A stretch of DNA of 64,000 nt, taken from assembly GCF_900129725.1 (NCBI RefSeq), contig NZ_FQWQ01000001.1, forward strand, positions 992,001 to 1,056,000, read 5' to 3'. Numbering within the stretch: position 1 is the stretch's first letter; every line of letters starts with the position of its first letter. Origin of the DNA: Chryseolinea serpens (GTDB taxonomy: Bacteria > Bacteroidota > Bacteroidia > Cytophagales > Cyclobacteriaceae). The notes beneath the pieces were generated by a model. It was not told where the DNA came from. It did no database searches and saw nothing but the letters and a program-made list of their open reading frames with translations. Positions 9,401-16,958 of the stretch are shown here, piece by piece. The translations under genes and the position numbers were made by a program.

Positions 9401-9476
9401 GCCTTCGGGGGTATACCTATTGGTGATCGAGAAAGGCAGCGCAAAAAGCGTTCATCAATTGATTATTGTTGATTAA
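6441..9476 (+). CDS. T9SS-exported alpha/beta-hydrolase (lipase/esterase-like)
   Basis: The 1011-residue protein carries a late signal sequence (hydrophobic core at about residues 41-57, ending GYAQ) after an unusual 38-residue N-terminal extension. The central part is an alpha/beta hydrolase. It has a nucleophile elbow VVVGESMGG with candidate Ser395, followed by YVSFDSPHKGAN, as in lipases and PGAP1-like esterases. From about residue 730 there is a block (LRPGFKAASGSVFKAKI) typical of the Bacteroidota 3-coathanger stack domain. The last 80 residues (VTIYPNPSSKDITV ... GVYLLVIEKG) are a T9SS type A sorting domain. The enzyme should therefore be secreted or attached to the cell surface. A strong terminator follows at 9548. 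The lipid or ester substrate is unknown. Confidence 0.88.
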   Translation: MQILQNFFSTRLGLSGRFVATRHVENRSNISNHSFRLSRAGIGLGLLLFVGCLLPGYAQTSYKDLAPYNAMFDPQYSKTGFILNKGFISTDRMIRSTMDNQNPDDFVISSPFDWKQLYRSLQLSETASKSILPDLKKLLTTYPHDQIPIGIINIEGEYLDPELISSYYDMGRNKLKANAPYARHTLLAVSNLKGTVKVGEANFVLSPKLYFSNSKEKPLGLEIDFGDGLGYRRYALSEQVVKVKYKNIGEHSIRFKLLLNSGTQLSYSKVEVTGLEQPRATTTGTVTSGGGAGSRTVPNGYYEIYNGCDGVLDRPVIIVEGFNPLGGSSDFTSMYNLYFNNLSEDLMNAGYDIVLLKFANNNTYIEDNAQVLKALLNDINSLKSGNYENVVVGESMGGLVTRIALAQMDAAHIDHEVGLYVSFDSPHKGANIPLGMQKFAADAADIEFVEITDLLTDLTNLFSFGAGGLPSEIFDEEDCKWCDPYTVDDLNTLVQANNSPAAMEMLIRHYLAPGGPNPAYVSFQSFLNTTGFPVESRNVALINGSNHGAQQTTSDSPAIPVNIGDQFVDAHIGSQCGAIEFYFDIWVSPVNTTAKVSDLEIWFSGPLACLPKGRTTDKEGTFTFDQHPWDIAPGGYQSANVPKAVDGYITRDRFDFVPSVSSIALNDALINGTNGLYYFDNQNVSRAKAELVRLNQTPFDDIYSNPGNTKHVIPRTSNFDGVATMEIMPDNKYLQNKTIVSGRKRDFKASATILSGNNVTPPTWNKLIDQADFVVASGAEVNFIAGTSITLRPGFKAASGSVFKAKIQANNSCTSSLRMLADTETPALRFAPLPDIEVLKKDNDVALNIINYEDTLSGVSYTWRLTGENFELNSSTKRFDATGLKPGQYTAYASVNNGERVSSKVFHVAATETSKQAVMPEKELLKEDAVTIYPNPSSKDITVSYENEFAGNVQIYLTDVTGKAVRNLSNGAKGSGSYADTFDISAMPSGVYLLVIEKGSAKSVHQLIIVD

Positions 9477-9547
9477 GGTCTGGGAGCAACTTTAGATGAT
9501 CTAAAAAAATCACTGCGCCTGCATCCTTCGTGGCGTGACGCATGATC

Positions 9548-9592
9548 AGCAACTGGTGGAATGTCCATGTTCCTCCAGTTGCTTTTTTTTTG
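9548..9592 (+). terminator. Rho-independent terminator of the lipase gene
   Basis: A 14-bp stem (AGCAACTGGTGGAA paired with TTCCTCCAGTTGCT, one mismatch) encloses an 8-nt loop and is followed by a run of nine T. It lies 72 bp after the lipase stop codon. Confidence 0.9.
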
Positions 9593-9630
9593 CAAACTCT
9601 ATAAAATTCATAATCACACATTAACATTGC

Positions 9631-9706
9631 CCGGCCAGGGATAGAAACGGAAAGCCCGAAGTGCGTGGGCCCCTCGGAATCGGACTTGGAGTGGATAGCC
9701 CGACCG
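9631..9706 (+). repeat. Structured repeat, copy A (Flavo-1-like motif)
   Basis: This copy starts CCGGCCAGGGATAGAAACGG and shares its first 39 nt exactly with copy B at 10659. After 11 nt of different sequence it ends CGGACTTGGAGTGGATAGCC. The paired GGGATAG...AAGCCC and GGACTTG...GGATAGCCCG blocks resemble the Flavo-1 class of Bacteroidota intergenic RNAs, from memory. The strand of any transcript is uncertain. Confidence 0.45.
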
Positions 9707-9797
9707 AACGTACCCACGGTACATTCAACTGAGAGTTAGTCATACGTTCGGTGACGGGCGGGCCGTCCGAGGTTTCCGAGGGCGTTATAGTAGGCAC

Positions 9798-10523
9798 TCA
9801 ATAAATGTCCTCCTGAAGCCCGCTCAATTTTATTAAATATTCTCCACACTCTTTGAAGCAGCCTTTTGGGCTCCACCGGTCCACCATCCAATATTTGTCC
9901 TCGAAAGACGCTTCAATGATCCATTGCGAGCCATCGAATCCAAGTTTCCTGATGTCATATGGCGTCATCTTCCAGTAGCCACAGCTAATCAGAAGCTCTT
10001 CAAAGTTTCTCCAGTCTGTTGACGTTAATTCCATCTTATCATTTTTGATAAGACTCGCATGCCTATCGGGCTGCACAACCGAGTCGGTCTTCATAAATTT
10101 CGCTATATATACCGTTTTTATAAAGTCCGGTTGTCTGTCCAATTTTTTAACCGTTAACCAAACGCTGTCACCTTCTTTTGATAGCGTAATAATAACCGGC
10201 TCGTGAAATGACCTTAGCCAGGTAAATCTGTAAATGCTTTGCCCGTGATAATAGTTATATAGTATCTTTTCCTTGGAGGGATACAATTGAGAGGAGTACC
10301 AATTTAGCCGGAAACTATCGAGCCTTGTTTCGATCGCGCTGTCCCCATACTTTATTTCTGACGGAAGAAAATGTGTTAACGAGTCGATGGGGTCACCGTT
10401 TGATTTTGAAAGCTTTGGGTCTTGCGGGTATAAGTATTTGTCGTGAGACTTGTTCCTGGTCTTATCACAACGTACGCAAGCCAGCCCGACTACTGTAATA
10501 AAAAATAATGAAACGTATTTCAT
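9798..10523 (-). CDS. Putative lipoprotein, unknown function
   Basis: A longer open frame runs to 10781, but its first 86 residues are encoded by a repeat element and look spurious. Translation most likely starts at the ATG at 10523, giving 241 residues that begin MKYVSLFFITVVGLACVRC. This is a signal sequence with a possible lipobox (LACVRC), so the mature protein would be a periplasmic or outer-membrane lipoprotein. The rest is polar, with several Trp/Tyr-rich strands and a late cysteine pair (GCFKECGEY). I do not recognise a family. The gene is bracketed by direct repeat copies A and B, 1028 bp apart. Confidence 0.6.
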   Translation of the reverse strand: MKYVSLFFITVVGLACVRCDKTRNKSHDKYLYPQDPKLSKSNGDPIDSLTHFLPSEIKYGDSAIETRLDSFRLNWYSSQLYPSKEKILYNYYHGQSIYRFTWLRSFHEPVIITLSKEGDSVWLTVKKLDRQPDFIKTVYIAKFMKTDSVVQPDRHASLIKNDKMELTSTDWRNFEELLISCGYWKMTPYDIRKLGFDGSQWIIEASFEDKYWMVDRWSPKGCFKECGEYLIKLSGLQEDIY

Positions 10524-10658
10524 GCTGCTGTCAAAATATGGGTATATCGGCCGCTGGTTTGGGGCTTGATCTACTTTCAAGTATAGCAAATTTGTTGCCA
10601 TCCAGGCTTCCCTTTCCGTGTTCAAATCATATTCTCTAACCCTCGCGTTAAACGGGGA

Positions 10659-10733
10659 CCGGCCAGGGATAGAAACGGAAAGCCCGAAGTGCGTGGGACT
10701 TGCGCGTGGCCGGACTTGTAGTGGATAGCCCGC
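10659..10733 (+). repeat. Structured repeat, copy B (Flavo-1-like motif)
   Basis: The first 39 nt are identical to copy A at 9631. The variable centre is 13 nt (ACTTGCGCGTGGC), then CGGACTTGTAGTGGATAGCC follows. A further shared fragment, CCGAGGTTTCCGAGGG, occurs at 10734-10749 and again at 9767-9782. Both copies are in the same orientation and flank the lipoprotein gene. Confidence 0.45.
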
Positions 10734-10864
10734 CCGAGGTTTCCGAGGGGGCCGCCAAGTCCTCATCAATTTGGTGCCCACGATAATTTAAAGATACGAT
10801 TCATTCAAGGGGTGGTCGTTGCGTCAGGTAACCTTTTCAGGGTTGAAATGTCTTGACACGCTGA

Positions 10865-10909
10865 CCCCCGGTTTCACCGGGGGCTATGCTCGGGAACTCC
10901 TTCGGAGTT
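10865..10909. repeat. Tandem REP-like hairpins
   Basis: Two adjacent perfect stem-loops are present: CCCCCGGT-TTC-ACCGGGGG at 10865-10883 and AACTCC-TTC-GGAGTT at 10895-10909. No T-run follows, so they are not classical terminators. A similar C5/G5 hairpin occurs at 46666-46693, which suggests a dispersed REP-like family. Confidence 0.55.
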
Positions 10910-11047
10910 TAAAGGCAGAGTGGCTTTGGGGGCTTTAGCAAAGGCAATGATAGCTCACTTTTCTGGTTCGTTCACGGGATGATTTATTGTCGCTTTCAGC
11001 CTGGCCTATTGACGCAATCACCCTCGCCCTCTTTTATTGCAGGTCGC

Positions 11048-11055
11048 TACGTTTG
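11048..11055 (+). promoter_or_regulatory. -7 promoter box upstream of the GyrI-like gene
   Basis: TACGTTTG is an exact match to the Bacteroidota TAnnTTTG box and lies 21 bp before the start codon at 11077. No TTTG -33 box is seen at the expected spacing, so the call is tentative. Confidence 0.4.
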
Positions 11056-11076
11056 TAAAAACTAAATCGTACGACC

Positions 11077-11484
11077 ATGGAAAAATTTGTTCTCCCAAAA
11101 GACCTTCACCTGTTTGGCAATAGAGTTCACACATTCCCGATGGGGATCAAAGAAAGTTTCGATGCGTTGATTGAGATGCTTCCCGAGGGTCTTGAGCGGC
11201 CCTATTATGGTGTGAGTTGGATGGAGGGCGAAGACGTGATCTACTACACGATGGCGGCGGAGAAATTTCAGAGGGAGTCAAAAAAGTACAATTGTGAAAT
11301 GGGTCTTACCATCGAAAAGGGTGAATATCTCGCGGCCACTGTCTACGACTGGATGAGTAAGACCGATTCGATCAAAGATGTGTTCGATGCGCTGATGAAA
11401 GACCCGCGCGTGGCCATGGGCGCGCCGTGTGTGGAATGGTATAAGTCGGATGAGGAGATGGTGTGTATGATAAAATCAAAATGA
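11077..11484 (+). CDS. GyrI-like small-molecule-binding domain protein
   Basis: The 135-residue cytosolic protein fits the GyrI-like/effector-binding (AraC_E_bind) fold: an alternating beta-alpha pattern with G-V-S-W-M-E-G-E-D at about residues 45-55, then the typical second half 'LTIEKGEYLAATVYDW' and a C-terminal 'CVEWYKSDEEMVCMIKSK'. Free-standing members usually bind hydrophobic or cationic ligands, or modulate regulators and enzymes. There is no DNA-binding domain here. The next gene is 97 bp downstream on the same strand. The ligand is unknown. Confidence 0.65.
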   Translation: MEKFVLPKDLHLFGNRVHTFPMGIKESFDALIEMLPEGLERPYYGVSWMEGEDVIYYTMAAEKFQRESKKYNCEMGLTIEKGEYLAATVYDWMSKTDSIKDVFDALMKDPRVAMGAPCVEWYKSDEEMVCMIKSK

Positions 11485-11581
11485 CCCCTCCCCCAATTGC
11501 TTCTCTCGACGCCTGCAATCCTGATTTTTTTCTGCTATCTTAGTTTAAATCATTTTTTGTCTGGTCATCCCCCACCCGGTC

Positions 11582-12193
11582 ATGGAATTTAAAAAGGATC
11601 TTGCGCTGGAAAAGCTATTGAAGGTAGCCCCGATCAGTATCAACATTATCGATATCTCCACGCGGGAATTGATTTGCACCAGCAGTTGGGTGAAGGATCA
11701 TATTGGTTACACGCAGGAAGAATACATGGCCTTGAGTCATGACCTGTTTGAAAAAATAATCCATCCGGAAGACCGAATAACACAGCTGAAGACGTATGCT
11801 TCTTTGGTCGAAAACCCTTTGGCGCTGTTTAAAGAATGCAGGATCAGGATCCGGAAAAAGGATGGCGATTATCTTCATGCGATCGTGCGGCTGTCGGTCC
11901 TGGAAATTGATGAGAACCAAAAAGCAAAGACAGTCCTGAACACGGCGGTTGATATTACCGAGATCGTCGAGTTGCGACGACGTCTCGCCGAAGAACTGAG
12001 CAAAATGGAGATCATTTCATTTAAGAACAGCCACGAATTGAGAGGCCCCGTAGCGACGATACTCGGCCTTGTTCAACTGATGAGCCATGAGAGTGCGATC
12101 GGCATCCAATCGCAGGAGATCATCGAGATGTTGAGGGCGACGGTGATCAAATTGGACAATGTGATTGGGCAGATTAACGATCACACATACTAA
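11582..12193 (+). CDS. PAS plus HisKA-like protein lacking an ATPase domain
   Basis: The protein is 203 residues. Residues 10-130 form a PAS/PAC module (YTQEEYMALSHDLFEKIIHPED ... TVLNTAVDITEIVELRRR). Residues 138-200 resemble a histidine-kinase dimerisation helix hairpin with the conserved H-box SHELRGPVATILGL (His151). It stops there; no N, G1 or G2 box follows, and no ATPase frame was found before the convergent gene at 12260. It could act as a sensor/phosphotransfer adaptor, form mixed dimers with a full kinase, or be a truncated kinase that is decaying. The H-box is intact, which argues for retained function. A short AT-rich leader precedes the ATG. Confidence 0.82.
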   Translation: MEFKKDLALEKLLKVAPISINIIDISTRELICTSSWVKDHIGYTQEEYMALSHDLFEKIIHPEDRITQLKTYASLVENPLALFKECRIRIRKKDGDYLHAIVRLSVLEIDENQKAKTVLNTAVDITEIVELRRRLAEELSKMEIISFKNSHELRGPVATILGLVQLMSHESAIGIQSQEIIEMLRATVIKLDNVIGQINDHTY

Positions 12194-12259
12194 CGCGGCC
12201 GCCGAAGCCATCTTTTGACGAGAGAGCCTCCATTCTTTTAGTAGTTTGTTCTCGGGATT

Positions 12260-15200
12260 TTACCGCTTTACCATTCGGGTAACCGATTTTTCACCGCGGT
12301 GACTAACGGTTACCAAGTATAATCCCGGCTTGAGTGAGGACAAATCTATGGACACCGTGCTTGTGGCCGTGCCCTGGAGCACCGGTTGTCCCACTACACT
12401 ACATACCTGATACGCAAATGGCGTAGACGCACCACTTACATTGACGGTGACCGTTCCCGATGCAGGATTGGGATAGAGCGATACAAAATGTTGCACTGTC
12501 TCCTCCACGGCCGTGACGGTTGACGTCCTAAACGATGTTTCCGATGTGGACATCGATCGGGTGCCGTCACTGACGGTGATGCGGCAGTAGTAGCGCGTAT
12601 CGGGGTCCAAGTCCTGCAGGTTGTAGATAAGGGGTTGATTCAGAACACCGGCATACTGTCCCAGGCTGTAGGTGTGGTCGTAGAGGCCCGCCGCGCGGCC
12701 AACCTGTAGCGTAACGGTGGTCTGTGGCAGTGACATGTAGGACAATATTTTTGAATGTATCGTTGCTCCGGACAACGTCACGTCTGTTACTGACACGTCG
12801 TCAAGATGTAGTGCGTCGTCGTAGCTTATGGTCGACGTGAGGATAGCACCGTATTCGCCGGCAATATAAATGTCCGTGCCCTGCACTTCGAGCAGTTGCG
12901 AGTAGCTGCTGGGAATGTGTGCCCAGGAGGTACCTCCGTCCTTTGTTACTTGCAGGTAGCCATATTCATCCAGGATATAGCCGTAGTCCTTCGATACAAA
13001 ATGGACATCGTCATAGTCGGCATATTCCGTATTCAGTTTTTGCCATGTGGTGCCTCCGTTCATTGTTTTGAATACTGTATTCCCCTCGCCAACATAATAG
13101 CCCGTTAGCGCGTCTACAAAACAAAGGGCGTTGATTCCAGTATCCCCTCCCTTTACGATCGTCCAGGTTTCTCCTCCGTTGACGGTTTTGTATATCCCGG
13201 AAGGATAATAGGAAGCGGTACGTGCGTACCCCACGTCCGCATTTAAAAATTGTAAATCGGCCAGGCCCACGGATGCTACTGCTCTCCAGGTGACACCCCC
13301 GTCGGTGGTTTTCTGGGTTGTGGTACCCCCCCAGCTTATAAAACCTGTGTTCTCATCCGTAAATTTTATTGTCGAAAAATCGCCCGACAGATAGGTATTG
13401 TAATAAATCTGTATCCAGGACTTACCTCCGTCGGTAGTTTTCATGAGGCGGTTGGCGTAATAGCCTACGGAAGCAAAGCCCAGGTTGTCGTTTAGAAAGT
13501 CAAACCGGGCCGTTCGTTGTCCGCTGATCGGCGCGTTTATGCGCTGCCAATCTTTTTTGTTGACGGTTTTGATTAGATCGCCTCCGGCAATGGCATAGCC
13601 GGTTTGGTCACTGGTGAAGTCGATCTGCGTTATTTTGTTATACGTTAATGCATAGGGTGTCCAGCTTTTTCCTCCATTAACGGTTTTCAGTATCCGACCT
13701 CGCATACCCGTTGCAAAGCCTCGGTCGAGATCGAGGAAGAAAATGCCGTATATATCATTGGCATCTATTCTGCCGTCGCCAATCCATTGCCAGGTGGCGC
13801 CGCCATCGATCGTCTTATGCATGGCGCCATCATCACCACCAATGAAGCCAACTTTGGGACTGGTGAATTGCAGGGTGTAGGCGGCGTCGAGGGTGGCGGT
13901 TAATTTCGTCCATGTTTCACCTCCATTGGTTGTCTTAAAGACATCGCTATGTTCACGCGTTGCGTACCCCACGTTAGCGTCGGCAAACGTAACACGAAAA
14001 AAGTCCGATGGAATCGAATTCGAAGTAAGTGTTGCGTACCAGGTGACGCCACCGTCCTTTGTTTTTTTGATCGTACCATTAGTACAGACAGCATGGCCTA
14101 CTTTTCCGCTGGTAAAGAAAGCGTCGTTAACCACGGTATAGTATGCGTCTGCATTGTTGATCACGGGATAGCTCTGCCACGTTTTGCCGCCGTCATTAGA
14201 GGCAAAAAGCGTCTTGTTGCTGGTTATGCGAAGGGTATCGTCGCTTACTACGGTGATGCTGTTGAAATTCTCGGTAGTGGTTAGCTTCAGCGCATTCCAC
14301 CCGACACCGAAGTGAGTCGACTTGTAGATCTGCCCTGCATCGCCTACGACATAACCGATTTGGTTTTTGAACACCATGCGGCGGCCCTTCACTTTTTTGG
14401 AATAAATTTCCCACGTCTCGCCTGCATCGGTCGTGCGAAGCAAGGCACCACTGCTCACAATAAATCCTATCTTTTCGTTTACGAATTGAACATCAAGACC
14501 TGTCGCGCCGGTGGGCAGTGGATTAAGCCACGTCCATGGTGAGTTCGTATCGGGCAGCCGTACGCCGTCATCCACGTAAAGACTTTTCGCAGCCTGGCAT
14601 CCAAAATCGTTCGCTACGAGTACCGAGTACCATCCGGCTCGTGTAACCGTAAGGGTCGGTGTGGATTCGCCGGTGCTCCATACCTGATGGCTGAACGTGC
14701 CGGGGTCCAGCAGCACCGATCCGCCTGCGAGTGGAATCGTGTCGGCCAGGCTGATGGCCGGAAGCGGCGCCACGTTGATTTGAACGGAGTCTTTGGATAT
14801 GCAGCCGTCTGCGTTTGTAGCCGTCAATTTGTACTTTCCACTGGTATTTATCTCGATGTTTTTACTGGTTTCCGTTGTGCTCCATTGATAGGCCGCAAAG
14901 CCATCGTCGGCTACAAGTTTATAGCCGGGGCACACCATTCGGTCCGTGCCGAGGTCAAACGGTGTTTGCGCCTTAATGGTGATGTCTTGTGTGATGGTTG
15001 TGGGTTTCCCCTTATAGTACACCGTGAGCTTGACGGTATACTTTCCCGCCTGCGTGTAGGTAATGGGTAGCGGCTGCAGGGCGTTGGATGTGACGCCATT
15101 ACCAAACGACCATTCGGCCGATTCCACCTGGTGCAGGTTGGTGATGCGAAAGGTTGTCGGCGCGTTTTGGCAGTGGCCCTCTGCTACGAAACTCGTCTTG

Positions 15201-16342
15201 TAGAGATAACTCTGAATCAAACTCGGCATGAAGACTACAAAGCAGCTCGCGCCATTGAGGTATACGCCCTTCTCTTTGAACAACACATCTTTGGCTGGTG
15301 CGTTGGGGTTATCGATTGCCGCCAGGTAATTGGCTGTGCTGCCACCCGCGCCTTTAGTGGCATAGATCCTTCCGTCGGGTCCGAGTTGAAGCGAGTACAT
15401 AACATTGTAGATCGTGCCGGTGTTCAATGCGGTCCGCGAATTCTGAATATCGGTGTAGGTGGGCAGGGAAACGTCGTATTGGAACACCGTGTATGGGCCC
15501 TCCACGTAAACCCTCGTGCCGTCGCTAGAAAATTCAGGCCCGATCATGCCGCCATTGATATCTTGCAACGAAAATAACATCTGGTTTGTAAGAACACCTG
15601 TAGTCGCATCAAAGTCCGCGATCATCATATCCTGCCGGTTGTCGATTGGGTAGGTCAGGGCAAGCTTCTTACCATCGGGAGAAAACTTCATTTGCCCGAA
15701 CGACAAGCCAATGGTTGGGCCCATGTGCTGCTGGAACACGGAGGCCGAAGGTCCCGCGTCGGTAACTAACAGGGCGTAGAACAAGTCTGAATTGTGTTGA
15801 TGGGTCATCACCCAGATGTCTTTGCCATTTTCATGAAGCACCGCACTCAATTCGTCGTTCGTTTTTACGATCAGCCTTACACCCTTCGTCACCACATCGC
15901 CCAGGCCGCCGGCCAGACTTATATCGACTACACTATAATACAATCCAGAAGTGGTTTGCCCGTTGTAGGGATCGGTGGTAAAAATATAAAAGATACTGGC
16001 ACTGCCGGGTTTGGGGACAACGATGGATTTTTGAAGCGTGGTGACCGACGTTGCAGGCAACAGGTCACTGCCGTTGGGCATGAGCTGGTGATTTTTGTTC
16101 CACACCGAAAAGCCGTCGGTATAAAAAAGCAACGCACCACTTTCATCACAAATCATGCCCTTGCTCCGTGTAGAGATCAATCCTAAGCCGCTATTCAGCA
16201 CAGGCGTGCCCGTGGCAAAGTCAAGCTCGTAGTTTGAAAGGGAAAAGATATTGGCTTGTTTTTGAGCCCATGAGGGGGTAGCGAAAAATAACAAGGCAAT
16301 CACCAAAATGGTGAATTTGGGCATTTGGCAGCTGATCATCAT
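12260..16342 (-). CDS. Giant T9SS cargo with Ycf48-like repeats and PKD domain
   Basis: The 1360-residue exported protein starts with a signal peptide (to about residue 27, SWAQ; starts at 16339 or 16324 are equally possible). Residues 30-380 look like a beta-propeller that reads log-like 'STRSKGMICDESG' and 'MKFSPDGKKLALTYP' blades. A PKD-type domain follows at about 395-460. Residues 600-1170 contain at least ten Ycf48/BNR-type units of the form 'VGYA...K/TTDGGxTW', the sialidase-like Asp-box repeat. A fibronectin-like segment lies at about 1180-1270. The C-terminus (VSLYPNPASGTVTV ... PGLYLVTVSHRGEKSVTRMVKR) is a T9SS type A sorting domain. A surface-exposed adhesive or binding role is likely; no catalytic residues are evident. 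Confidence 0.88.
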   Translation of the reverse strand: MMISCQMPKFTILVIALLFFATPSWAQKQANIFSLSNYELDFATGTPVLNSGLGLISTRSKGMICDESGALLFYTDGFSVWNKNHQLMPNGSDLLPATSVTTLQKSIVVPKPGSASIFYIFTTDPYNGQTTSGLYYSVVDISLAGGLGDVVTKGVRLIVKTNDELSAVLHENGKDIWVMTHQHNSDLFYALLVTDAGPSASVFQQHMGPTIGLSFGQMKFSPDGKKLALTYPIDNRQDMMIADFDATTGVLTNQMLFSLQDINGGMIGPEFSSDGTRVYVEGPYTVFQYDVSLPTYTDIQNSRTALNTGTIYNVMYSLQLGPDGRIYATKGAGGSTANYLAAIDNPNAPAKDVLFKEKGVYLNGASCFVVFMPSLIQSYLYKTSFVAEGHCQNAPTTFRITNLHQVESAEWSFGNGVTSNALQPLPITYTQAGKYTVKLTVYYKGKPTTITQDITIKAQTPFDLGTDRMVCPGYKLVADDGFAAYQWSTTETSKNIEINTSGKYKLTATNADGCISKDSVQINVAPLPAISLADTIPLAGGSVLLDPGTFSHQVWSTGESTPTLTVTRAGWYSVLVANDFGCQAAKSLYVDDGVRLPDTNSPWTWLNPLPTGATGLDVQFVNEKIGFIVSSGALLRTTDAGETWEIYSKKVKGRRMVFKNQIGYVVGDAGQIYKSTHFGVGWNALKLTTTENFNSITVVSDDTLRITSNKTLFASNDGGKTWQSYPVINNADAYYTVVNDAFFTSGKVGHAVCTNGTIKKTKDGGVTWYATLTSNSIPSDFFRVTFADANVGYATREHSDVFKTTNGGETWTKLTATLDAAYTLQFTSPKVGFIGGDDGAMHKTIDGGATWQWIGDGRIDANDIYGIFFLDLDRGFATGMRGRILKTVNGGKSWTPYALTYNKITQIDFTSDQTGYAIAGGDLIKTVNKKDWQRINAPISGQRTARFDFLNDNLGFASVGYYANRLMKTTDGGKSWIQIYYNTYLSGDFSTIKFTDENTGFISWGGTTTQKTTDGGVTWRAVASVGLADLQFLNADVGYARTASYYPSGIYKTVNGGETWTIVKGGDTGINALCFVDALTGYYVGEGNTVFKTMNGGTTWQKLNTEYADYDDVHFVSKDYGYILDEYGYLQVTKDGGTSWAHIPSSYSQLLEVQGTDIYIAGEYGAILTSTISYDDALHLDDVSVTDVTLSGATIHSKILSYMSLPQTTVTLQVGRAAGLYDHTYSLGQYAGVLNQPLIYNLQDLDPDTRYYCRITVSDGTRSMSTSETSFRTSTVTAVEETVQHFVSLYPNPASGTVTVNVSGASTPFAYQVCSVVGQPVLQGTATSTVSIDLSSLKPGLYLVTVSHRGEKSVTRMVKR

Positions 16343-16467
16343 ACAACAGCGGTTACAGTCTCTATTCGGACCGCAATGATAAGAAATTTACGACGAAGTC
16401 TTAGCGGTCAACACGCCGTTTCAAAGTTTCCAAGTCATTTGCAACCCTCCCGGTATCTCTTTCTTCT

Positions 16468-16475
16468 TAGCTTTG
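16468..16475 (+). promoter_or_regulatory. -7 promoter box upstream of the VOC gene
   Basis: TAGCTTTG matches TAnnTTTG and is 16 bp before the ATG at 16492. A TTTG occurs at 16438-16441, but its spacing of 26 bp is too long for a normal -33 box. Confidence 0.4.
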
Positions 16476-16491
16476 GAGAATATCACAAGAC

Positions 16492-16845
16492 ATGACCTCA
16501 CTCAATTTAATTGTCATCAAAACCAATAACCTGGAGGGACTAGCCGAATTCTACACAACGTTGGGAATGCAGTTCGACTATCACCAACACGGCAATGGCC
16601 CTCACCACTATGCGAGTATTACGGATGGTCCGACGCTCGAAATATATCCGCTGTCAAAGAATGTGACGAAGCCAGATCACACAACCCGTTTAGGGCTTGT
16701 GGTCGAACGGCTGGATGTATTGATCGCAGATCTCAAATCGCGGGGCATCACGATCGTGTCTGAACCCGCGGTTACGGAGTGGGGGTATGTAGCGATTGTT
16801 CAGGATTTAGATGGCAGGAAGGTCGAATTAACCGAACGAAGGTAG
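16492..16845 (+). CDS. VOC family protein (glyoxalase/bleomycin-resistance fold)
   Basis: The 117-residue single-domain protein shows the classical VOC layout: MTSLNLIVIKTNNLEGLAEFYTTLGM at the start, a central beta strand with the acidic ligand residue in PTLEIYPL, and DLDGRKVELTER at the end. His residues near HQHGNGPHHY and a C-terminal Glu could supply metal ligands. VOC proteins act as glyoxalases, dioxygenases or thiol transferases; the specific reaction cannot be told. It is 113 bp upstream of leuS but has its own promoter-like box, as does leuS. Confidence 0.85.
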   Translation: MTSLNLIVIKTNNLEGLAEFYTTLGMQFDYHQHGNGPHHYASITDGPTLEIYPLSKNVTKPDHTTRLGLVVERLDVLIADLKSRGITIVSEPAVTEWGYVAIVQDLDGRKVELTERR

Positions 16846-16931
16846 GGTGAGGCGCCGCGATTCCAGCTCAAAATCATCAAAGTTTCCCCGCTCATTTACG
16901 CCCTCCGACACCATCTTTTTGCCAGAATCCT

Positions 16932-16939
16932 TATTTTTG
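16932..16939 (+). promoter_or_regulatory. -7 promoter box upstream of leuS
   Basis: TATTTTTG matches TAnnTTTG and lies 19 bp before the leuS start. The -33 position shows no TTTG at 19-20 bp. A start site in GGCCTTTAACG would leave a very short leader. Confidence 0.4.
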
Positions 16940-16958
16940 GGCCTTTAACGATAACCTG

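Noticed and set aside
10524-10781. N-terminal extension of the lipoprotein gene (86 residues)
   Set aside because: The extension is encoded by the structured repeat and contains the same THFGLSVSIPGR peptide as a spurious frame at 9463-9717. The ATG at 10523 with a signal sequence is more credible.
11582-12193. Complete histidine kinase
   Set aside because: No N, G1 or G2 boxes follow the H-box.
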